A stretch of 38,547 nt of DNA from Planctomycetota bacterium (GTDB taxonomy: Bacteria; Planctomycetota; UBA8742; UBA2392), in the NCBI GenBank assembly GCA_022071975.1, contig JAJVIO010000052.1:1-38547 (forward strand). The letters run 5' to 3'. Positions within the stretch are counted from its first letter, which is position 1. Each line of letters opens with the position of its first letter. The notes under the pieces were generated by a model. The model saw only the letters and a program-made list of their open reading frames with translations, made no database searches and had not been told where the DNA came from. Positions 32,624-38,547 of this stretch are shown in pieces. The translations under genes were made by a program, and so were the position numbers.

Positions 32624-33801
32624 CAGCGCCTCCCGAACATGCCCGGCCCGGCCGTGAGGTTCGAGTTGCTGGTGCCGACCCGCAGCTGCTGCCCTTCCTC
32701 GACGCCCTCCAGCACCACGTAGCGCGTGCCGTCCGTGGCGCCCAGCTTCACGTCGCGGCGCTCGCCCTCCGCCGTCAGCACGTAATACTGCTCGCCCTCG
32801 CTGTAGATGGCCGACACCGGCACCAGCAGCACGCCGGCGTGTCGGCCGGTAATGACCTCGAGGTCGGCGTTCATGCCGGGGCGCAGCAGGTAGAAGTCTT
32901 TGTCGGTGACGCGCACGTCCAGATCGAACGTCACGATGTTGCTGGTCTCGACGCCGAGCGGCGACAGGGTGTCCACGACGCCGCTGAAGGCGCGGCGCGG
33001 CCAGGCGTCCACGCGGATCTGCACCTGCTGGCCCTCGTCCACGCGGCCGACGTCGGCCTCGTCCAGCGCGCCGACCACGGTAAGGGCCGACAGGTCGCCC
33101 AGGGTCAGCAGCGCCGTGCCGCCGCCGATGTTGGAAATGCCCGAGGCGATGATGGTGCCCTTCTCGACGTCGATCTTGAGCACCGTGGCGGCGATCGGCG
33201 CGACGATGGTGGTCTCGGACAGGCGCAACTCGGCCTGGTCCAGGTTCAGCTGGGCGCTGCGCAGCTCGGCCTCGCTGCTTTGCACGTCGCTCTGCAGCGA
33301 CTTCACGTTGCCCTCGGCGATCTCCCAGTTGCTGCGGGCGATGCGCAATTCTTCTTTGCTGATGACGTCGCTTGCGTCCTTCACGCGCGCGTCGTACTTG
33401 GCCTTGGCCTCGGCGGCCTGCATTTGCGCGATGCCCAGCGCGGCCTGCGCGCGGCTGAGCCGCGCCTGCGCCGATTGCAGCGAGGCCTCGGCCTGTGAGA
33501 CGGCGCGGGTTTCGTCGGCCGGGTCCAGCTTGACCAGCAGATCGCCGGCCTTGACCAGGTCGCCGACTTTCACTGCGATCTCGATGACCTCGCCCGAGGC
33601 GCGGGATTTCACCTCGACCTGCGCGTTGGCCTCAACCTTGCCGGAAAGCGAGGCGGCTTCCACCAGTTCGCCGCGCGTGACGGTGACCAGCCGCGGCGGG
33701 GCGGGATCAGCAGCAAAGGGGTTGAACCACACCAGCACCACCACGGCCGCCACAGCGACCGCGCCCACCCCCGACCAAACCAGCGTCTTGCGAAGTTTCA
33801 T
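32623..33801 (-). CDS. MacA-type periplasmic adaptor protein
   Basis: A 392-residue membrane-fusion protein. An N-terminal membrane helix (VWSGVGAVAVAAVVVLVWF, about 9-27) anchors it. The lipoyl halves flank a coiled coil: VEVKSRASGEVIEIAVKVGD (about 62-81), then heptads from about 97 to 205 (ASLQSAQARLSRAQAALGIA, SSEAELRSAQLNLDQAELRL), then TIVAPIAATVLKIDVEKGTI. Beta-barrel and membrane-proximal domains follow (DEADVGRVDEGQQVQIRVDA, LRPGMNADLEVITG, LLVPVSAIYSEG). It should bridge the permease to an outer membrane TolC-like channel, which is not coded in this window. It is the first gene of the operon and its leader runs into the tandem repeat array. Confidence 0.94.
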   Translation of the reverse strand: MKLRKTLVWSGVGAVAVAAVVVLVWFNPFAADPAPPRLVTVTRGELVEAASLSGKVEANAQVEVKSRASGEVIEIAVKVGDLVKAGDLLVKLDPADETRAVSQAEASLQSAQARLSRAQAALGIAQMQAAEAKAKYDARVKDASDVISKEELRIARSNWEIAEGNVKSLQSDVQSSEAELRSAQLNLDQAELRLSETTIVAPIAATVLKIDVEKGTIIASGISNIGGGTALLTLGDLSALTVVGALDEADVGRVDEGQQVQIRVDAWPRRAFSGVVDTLSPLGVETSNIVTFDLDVRVTDKDFYLLRPGMNADLEVITGRHAGVLLVPVSAIYSEGEQYYVLTAEGERRDVKLGATDGTRYVVLEGVEEGQQLRVGTSNSNLTAGPGMFGRR

Positions 33802-34886
33802 CGCCGCCCCATGTCCCTTTGTCTACGGTTACAACGGGGAGTGCCCCAAGGAGCATCCAACCAACCCGCAGTGCGAAGGCCTGCGAATCCATCGACCGAG
33901 TCGGCAAGCAACGCCAGGGCGCCAGGGAACGCCACGGCCTTCGCGTTGCTCGACAATCCATTGGTCAAGCCGCGTGCCACAACGGGAAGGCCGTGGCGCA
34001 GCCTGGCGTCCTGGCGTTGGACTCCGTGCCCTGAGCACCAGCCGCGTTCGATGCACGGTGGACTCTTGGCGCTCTCGAGCCGCCGCGTGGCCTTCTGCGG
34101 TTCGCTTTGCGTCAGTCGATGACAGGGACAGTCCCCTGCGGGGACAGTCCCTTCACCCGGTGGCGCGGACATTCTTGTCCGCGCATTGGAAACTGCGACT
34201 GCTTAGGCCACGCGGGGGCGCAAAGGCGCGAAGGGATGTTTCGTAGCTCGCGAGACTTGCGGCAAGACGAATCGACAAGCAACGCCAGGGCGCCAGGGAA
34301 CGCCACGGCCTTTGTGTTGCTCGACAATCCATTGGTCAAGCCGCGTGCCACAACGGGAAGGCCGTGGCGCAACCTGGCGTCCTGGCGTTGGATTCCGTGC
34401 CCTGAGCACCAGCCGCGTTCGATATACGCGAGAGTCTTTGCACCCTCGAGCCGCCGCGTGGCCTTCTGCGGTTCGCTTTGCGTCAGTCGATGACAGGGAC
34501 AGTCCCCTGCGCGGACAGTCCCTTCACCCGGTGGCGCGGACATTCTTGTCCGCGCATTGGAAACTGCGACTGCTTAGGCCACGCGGGGGCGCAAAGGCGC
34601 GAAGGGATGTTTCGTAGCTCGCGAGACTTGCGGCAAGACGAATCGACAAGCAACGCCAGGGCGCCAGGGAACGCCACGGCCTTCGCGTTGCTCGACAATC
34701 CATTGGTCAAGCCGCGTGCCACAACGGGAAGGCCGTGGCGCAACCTGGCGTCCTGGCGTTTGCACCCGCTCCCTGAACACAAACGGCGTACCTTGCACGC
34801 TGGAATCTTTGCGCCCTCGCGCCTCCGCGTGGCAAACGCCTTGCTTGGTGTCCTTCGTGTCCTTGGTGGATGACCACAATCCGCCC
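33802..34886. other. Intergenic region between macA-like and copA genes
   Basis: 1085 bp between two minus-strand genes. Apart from about 100 bp next to the adaptor gene and 45 bp next to copA, it consists of the repeat array listed at 33905-34840. The promoter of the MacAB operon must be in or beyond the array, but I cannot point to one. Open frames in both directions translate the repeats and are periodic copies of each other. Confidence 0.7.
33905..34840. repeat. 371-bp tandem array of composite units (about 2.5 copies)
   Basis: Units begin at 33905, 34276 and 34647, exactly 371 bp apart. Copies 1 and 2 differ at few positions, mostly in the spacer between modules; copy 3 matches through its A module (to about 34760) and then diverges. 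Each unit holds the A module with inverted ends (33909-34019, 34280-34390, 34651-34761), the B module (GCCGCCGCGTGGCCTTCTGC), two GGGACAGTCCC palindromes (one base changed in copy 2), the palindrome GCGCGGAC-ATTCTT-GTCCGCGC, and an inverted B module (CCACGCGGGGGCGCAAAGGC). The near identity implies recent duplication or ongoing homogenisation. Confidence 0.92.
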
Positions 34887-37097
34887 CTACGCCCGGCGCA
34901 GCTCGGCGGCGAGGCGGGCAGAGTTTATGGCTACGCTCAAGTCGCTGAACACCATGGCGAGCGCAGCGTAGCTGGGAGGCAGGAAGATCCCCGCCCACAG
35001 CATGGCGCCGGCCGCCAGGGGAATCCCCACCGCGTTGTAGCACAGGCTTAAAAACAGGTTCTGCCGGATCGCCCGCAACGAGCGCCGGCCGAAGTCGATC
35101 GCGCGTGGCAGGTCAGTCAGGCGGCCGGTCATCAGCACCATGTCGCCGGTTTCCTTGGCGACGTCGCTGCCGCCGCCGATCGCCACGCCGATGTCCGCGC
35201 GGGCCAGCGCCGGCGCGTCGTTGATGCCGTCGCCTACCATGGCCGTGACGCCCTTTTCCTTTAACTGGTCAATCAGCTGCAGCTTGCCCTCGGGCGTGAC
35301 GCCCGCGTGCACCTCGTCGATGCCCAGTGCGTCGGCCACGCGCCGCGCGGCCGCCTGGTGGTCGCCGGTAATCAGCACGGTGCGGGCGCCCTGGTCGTGC
35401 AGCTGCTCAATCACCTGGCGGGCTTCGTCGCGCAGGGAGTCCGCGAAGCCGAAAGCGGCCAGCACTTTGCCGTCCGCGGCCAGCAGGCTGACGCTGTCGC
35501 CGCGCTCGCGCAGGGCTTGGGCGCGGGCCTGCAGGCCGTCGGTGAGCGGCACACCCTCGCGCTCGAGCAGGGCCGGCGTGCCGAAGATGATCTTGCGGCC
35601 TTCGGCTTCGGCGACCAGGCCCATGCCGGCGTGTTCATGGGATTTTGGATTCTGGATTTTGGATTCTGGATTGTCCTTGGTCGCCAGCCACTCGGCGGCG
35701 GCTTTGGTGAACGGGTGCTGCGAGGCCTGGGTCACTACGGCCAGGGCTTGCAGCACAGCGGCCTCGTCCACGCCGTCGGCGTACTCGACGGCCTGCACGC
35801 CGGGCTTGCCCATGGTCAGTGTGCCGGTCTTGTCGAAGGCGAAGATCTGCGCCCGCGAGATGCGCTCCAGGGCCGCGCCATTCTTCACCAGTATGCCGCG
35901 CTTGAGCGCCGCGCCGCTGCCGATCATCACCGCGGCCGGCACGGCGATGCCCAGCGCGCAGGGGCAGGCGATCACCAGCACGGCGATCGCGTGCGTGACG
36001 GCACGGGCGGGCCCGGCGCCGGCGATCAGCCAGGCCAGGGCGGTGACCACCGCGATGCCCACCACGATCGGCACGAACCAGTTGCTGACACGGTCGGCGA
36101 AGCGCTGGATGGGCGCCTTGGTGCGCTGGGCTTCCTCGACCAGTCTCACGATGTTCGCCAGCACCGTGTCGCGCCCCACGGCGGTTGCCCTGATTTCCAG
36201 CGTCCCGTTAGTGGCGATGGTGCCGGTGCGGACGTGGTCGCCGAGCTTGCGCGCCACGGGCACGGGCTCGCCGGTCAGCATGGCTTCGTCCACGTCGCTT
36301 TCGCCGGCGACGATCTCGCCGTCCACGGGGATGCGCCCGCCGGCGTTGACCACGCAGATATCGCCGGCGCGTACACTTGACGCGTCAACCTCAAGGGTCT
36401 GCCCGTCGCGCTTCACCCGGGCCTTGTCAGGCGCCAGTTGCAGCAGGCTTCGTAGAGCGCCCAGGGCGTTGCCTCTCGCGCGCGCCTCGACGTACTTGCC
36501 CAGGCGCAGGAACACCACCAGCAGTGTCGCGGCCTCGAAGTAGACGTCTTTGGTCAGGCCCGGCGGCAGCGGCCAGTCAAACAGCACCACGCCCGCGCCG
36601 AACACCAGGCCGCTGGCCATGCCGATGCTGACCAGCACGTCCATGCCCAGGTTGCGGTTGCGGATGCCCGCCACGGCGCCCTTGTAGAAGTCGAAGCCCA
36701 CGGTGGCCTGGATCGCCACGGCCAGCGCCAGCGCCGCGTAGTCCCAGCCCGCGCCGTGCAGGTGCACGAAGTGGGGCAGCATCACCGGGATCACCAGCGC
36801 CGTGCCCAGCAGCAGCAGCCACAGGTTGCGGCGCTGCTCGCGCTTTGCGACCTCGGCCGGGTCGCGATTCTTCGCTTCTTCCTCTTTAACCAGCGTGTAG
36901 CCGCCCTTGCGCACCGCGGGCTCAAGCACCTCGTAGGCCGGCTTACGGCCGGTGAAGCAGACCGTCACGCTGCCGGAGGCGAAGTCGGCCTCGGCCGTGG
37001 TGATGCCCTCGACGCCCTTGAGCGATTTCTCGACCGAGCGCGCGCAGTGGGCGCAGGTCATGCCGTCTACCTTGAGGTTGAGTGTGCCGGTGGCCAT
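34887..37097 (-). CDS. copA: Copper-transporting P-type ATPase (P1B)
   Basis: A 736-residue pump. One heavy-metal-associated domain with GMTCAHC (Cys15, Cys18) leads to eight expected membrane helices. The metal site in helix 6 is Cys378-Pro-Cys380 (VIACPCALGIAVP). The phosphorylated Asp422 is in AFDKTGTLTMGKP; the actuator has LTGEPVPV; the hinge is MVGDGINDAPALARADIG; the ATP-domain HP pair is in ASQHPFTKA. Helix 7 has LSLCYNAVGIPLA and helix 8 has AMVFSDLSVAINSA, where Cu+ pumps usually have MxxSS, so the second Ser is Asp. A 12-residue stretch at about 476-487 (NPESKIQNPKSH) is coded by a simple repeat. It follows the chaperone gene by two bases. Confidence 0.95.
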   Translation of the reverse strand: MATGTLNLKVDGMTCAHCARSVEKSLKGVEGITTAEADFASGSVTVCFTGRKPAYEVLEPAVRKGGYTLVKEEEAKNRDPAEVAKREQRRNLWLLLLGTALVIPVMLPHFVHLHGAGWDYAALALAVAIQATVGFDFYKGAVAGIRNRNLGMDVLVSIGMASGLVFGAGVVLFDWPLPPGLTKDVYFEAATLLVVFLRLGKYVEARARGNALGALRSLLQLAPDKARVKRDGQTLEVDASSVRAGDICVVNAGGRIPVDGEIVAGESDVDEAMLTGEPVPVARKLGDHVRTGTIATNGTLEIRATAVGRDTVLANIVRLVEEAQRTKAPIQRFADRVSNWFVPIVVGIAVVTALAWLIAGAGPARAVTHAIAVLVIACPCALGIAVPAAVMIGSGAALKRGILVKNGAALERISRAQIFAFDKTGTLTMGKPGVQAVEYADGVDEAAVLQALAVVTQASQHPFTKAAAEWLATKDNPESKIQNPKSHEHAGMGLVAEAEGRKIIFGTPALLEREGVPLTDGLQARAQALRERGDSVSLLAADGKVLAAFGFADSLRDEARQVIEQLHDQGARTVLITGDHQAAARRVADALGIDEVHAGVTPEGKLQLIDQLKEKGVTAMVGDGINDAPALARADIGVAIGGGSDVAKETGDMVLMTGRLTDLPRAIDFGRRSLRAIRQNLFLSLCYNAVGIPLAAGAMLWAGIFLPPSYAALAMVFSDLSVAINSARLAAELRRA
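35639..35672. repeat. Simple repeat inside copA
   Basis: GGATTTTGGATTCT occurs twice, followed by GGATTG (plus strand), giving a period of 14 bp with a 7-bp subperiod. It is AT-rich in a GC-rich gene and keeps the reading frame, adding a polar loop (NPESKIQNPKS) to the nucleotide-binding domain of the ATPase. The sequence resembles the ATTCAAAATCC-type simple repeats usually found between genes. Confidence 0.85.
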
Positions 37098-37099
37098 GG

Positions 37100-37315
37100 T
37101 TATGCCTGCACCAGTTCGTAGCCGGCCTCGCGGATTGCCTCAGCCAGCGTCTGTACCGGCGGCTGGCCGGCGTACTCGACGCGCAGGCTCTCGCTGCCAA
37201 GGTCCACCTTCGCGCTGCTGATGCCTTTCACGCCCAAGGCCGCGTTCTCGACGCGCTTGGCGCAGTGGCCGCAGCTCATGCCTTTGACTTTGAAGCTCTG
37301 TGTCTCGGTTGCCAT
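37100..37315 (-). CDS. copZ: Copper chaperone-like HMA protein
   Basis: A 71-residue single heavy-metal-associated domain. The ATG at 37313-37315 is chosen because AAGGA lies four bases upstream; an earlier in-frame start at 37342 would add nine residues (MAAGTGKEP). GMSCGHCAKRVENA holds the metal-binding Cys15 and Cys18, and the domain ends IREAGYELVQA as usual. It should carry Cu+ in the cytoplasm and hand it to the pump. The ATPase gene starts two bases after its stop, and the pump's own N-terminal domain has the same motif at the same position, suggesting gene duplication. No CueR or CsoR regulator gene is adjacent. Confidence 0.92.
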   Translation of the reverse strand: MATETQSFKVKGMSCGHCAKRVENAALGVKGISSAKVDLGSESLRVEYAGQPPVQTLAEAIREAGYELVQA

Positions 37316-37378
37316 TGGTTCCTTTCCTGTTCCTGCCGCCACGCCGCGCGCTTGCGCTTGCGGCTCTTGTTCCTGCCG

Positions 37379-37412
37379 CCCCTGTCCGCCGTAGCTTCAG
37401 CGAAGGCGGATG
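37379..37412. repeat. Module 'E' palindromic repeat, copy 2
   Basis: CCCCTGTCCGCCGTAGCTTC and the following AGCGAAGGCGGATG form an imperfect palindrome (TCCGCC with GGCGGA; AGCTTCAGCGAA centre). The same sequence in the opposite orientation is at 30084-30118. It lies between the divergent chaperone and S41 genes, close to a run of eight or more C at 37427-37434. Confidence 0.75.
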
Positions 37413-37555
37413 CCTCCTGCCTCCAGCCCCCCCCATAACACCTCCGTAGTTAACTCCGGATTCCAGCAAAATCGCCCGCCCAACCTTGCGGTTTCTTCCG
37501 TATAAGCACAGGCCGGCCTGTCTGATAAACTGCAGGCTGATTGCATGGAGCCGTA

Positions 37556-38547
37556 ATGACGTACACCCGGATTCTCGCGTTGCTGGCCTGCGCCATGCTG
37601 GCCGCCGCTTGCTCACGCAACGAACAACCCGCCAGCCCAGCCCAGCCCGTGGCCGACCGCGTTGACCTGGACCAGTACGTGGTCCAGAACGACAACAGCG
37701 GCGACGGCCCGGTCGCGAACAAGGCCACCCGCGAGAGCCTGCTGAAAGAGCTTGATGCCGCCGTGGCGCAACTCGAGAAGGCCGCCACCCTGCACGACGC
37801 CTTCCAGGTTGCCGAAGCAATTGAAGACCTCGGCACCAGCATCGCCCCGGAACTGATCGAGCGCGTCAAGAAACTGCCCGAGCTGCCCCGCATCGCGGGC
37901 TGGCGCGCGGTCTGGACCCTGGGCTCGATCAACAACAACGGCTGGGACGCCGGCGTTGACGGCCTGCTCGCGATCGTGACCGGCGAAGGCAGCGTCGAAA
38001 ACCGCGTGGCGGCCGCCGAGGTGCTGGGCGCCGTGGCCAGCACCCGCCACGAAGAAAAGCTGCGCAAGGCCCTCAATGAGCAGGTGTTCACGCCCGAGGT
38101 GAAGGTGCAGCTCGCCGTCGCCCTGTGGCGCAGCGCCAAGGACACCGCCGCCACCAAGACCCTGCGCGAGATGCTGGCCAGCGACAACGACAGCTTCCGC
38201 ATCCAGGCCGCGCTCGCGCTGGGTGAAATCAACCAGCTGACCGCCGACGCCAAGCCGATCCTCGAGATGGTCGCCTCCGAGCCCACACTGCGCGGGCGCA
38301 CCGCCCAGCGCGCCCTCGATTACGAGCGCGCCATCAAGCGCTTCGAGGCCGCCATCGAGAGCAAGCTGCCCGGCCAGGAGAAAGTCGAGAAGATCGACAC
38401 CCGGCTGCTCGACAGCGTGCAGAAGATGATCCAGGAGCGCTACATCTACCCGGACGCCATCAGCGGCCGAAAGCTGCTGTACGCGGCGGCGAGCGGAATG
38501 CTGGACGGCCTTGACCCGTACACCTGCCTGCTGGAGGACAGCCAGCT
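37556..38547 (+). CDS. HEAT-repeat lipoprotein with S41 peptidase start (partial)
   Basis: The frame runs from the ATG at 37556 (GGAG five bases upstream) to the window edge: 330 complete codons. The start MTYTRILALLACAMLAAAC is a lipoprotein signal with Cys19 as the lipidated residue. Residues about 55-260 are helical pairs of the HEAT/PBS type (RIAGWRAVWTLGSI, RVAAAEVLGAVAST, VQLAVALWRSAKD, RIQAALALGEIN). From about 280, LLDSVQKMIQERYIYPDAIS and LLYAAASGMLDGLDPYTCLL match the N-terminal segment of C-terminal processing (S41/CtpA) peptidases. PDZ and catalytic Ser-Lys parts should follow outside the window. It is likely a periplasmic, membrane-tethered protease with a HEAT platform. Confidence 0.85.
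   Translation, partial: MTYTRILALLACAMLAAACSRNEQPASPAQPVADRVDLDQYVVQNDNSGDGPVANKATRESLLKELDAAVAQLEKAATLHDAFQVAEAIEDLGTSIAPELIERVKKLPELPRIAGWRAVWTLGSINNNGWDAGVDGLLAIVTGEGSVENRVAAAEVLGAVASTRHEEKLRKALNEQVFTPEVKVQLAVALWRSAKDTAATKTLREMLASDNDSFRIQAALALGEINQLTADAKPILEMVASEPTLRGRTAQRALDYERAIKRFEAAIESKLPGQEKVEKIDTRLLDSVQKMIQERYIYPDAISGRKLLYAAASGMLDGLDPYTCLLEDSQ

Noticed and set aside
33905..34840. CRISPR array or multicopy coding repeats.
   Set aside because: The repeated unit is 371 bp without unique spacers of regular length, and open frames inside it only repeat the palindromes.

Overview
The window is a GC-rich bacterial chromosome segment with 25 genes that I consider real, two tRNA genes and an unusual amount of structured, repeated intergenic DNA. 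The gene content suggests the PVC group, most probably Planctomycetota. The signs are a PilM-PilN fusion in a pilus/type II secretion-like operon led by a large FHA membrane protein, a second FHA protein beside yebC, a divergent RNase HII-like protein, many secreted PDZ, PPC and TPR proteins, and modular palindromic repeats between genes. This placement is an inference from protein character; no rRNA or ribosomal protein gene is present to settle it.

Layout. 1-445 (minus) is the start of a phage-capsid-like protein that runs off the left edge. 897-3512 (plus) is a secreted protein whose helical toroid is split by four PDZ domains. 3559-4677 and 5857-6906 (minus) are a secreted PPC/trypsin-like protease and a secreted protein of unknown function, separated by about 1 kb of composite repeats. 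7276-9861 (plus) is clpC. 9922-10929 (minus) is a membrane-anchored protein with a Pro-Glu-Lys spacer. 10930-11660 holds hairpins, a stray tRNA 3' end and tRNA-Ala(CGC). 11661-12848 (plus) is a secreted alpha/beta hydrolase, followed by tRNA-Leu(TAG). 13046-16343 (minus) carries a small FHA protein, yebC, lptB and an RNase HII-like gene.

16606-27239 (minus) is the main functional block and reads in this order: FHA membrane protein, PilM-PilN fusion, PilO-like, small PilP-like protein, a REP-associated tyrosine transposase between inverted palindromes, a large secreted TPR protein, and a pseudopilin. Very short gaps or overlaps link FHA to PilMN to PilO, and TPR to pseudopilin, so this looks like one envelope assembly operon that a RAYT-type element has entered.

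27401-28080 is an overlapping small-protein/nucleotidyltransferase pair that resembles a toxin-antitoxin arrangement. 28223-28609 (plus) is a small charged protein and 28689-29963 (minus) is isocitrate dehydrogenase. 30696-33801 (minus) is a MacAB-type export operon (adaptor, ATPase, permease) with copies of the same composite repeat unit on both sides, including a 371-bp tandem array upstream. 34887-37315 (minus) is a copper chaperone and copper ATPase pair; the ATPase carries a short repeat-derived in-frame insertion. 37556 to the end (plus) is a HEAT/S41-peptidase lipoprotein cut by the right edge.

The observations most worth a second look are the split toroid/PDZ architecture, the FHA-led PilM-PilN operon with its RAYT element, the modular repeats that bracket the MacAB operon, the tRNA 3'-end duplication fitted between hairpins, and the repeat inside copA.
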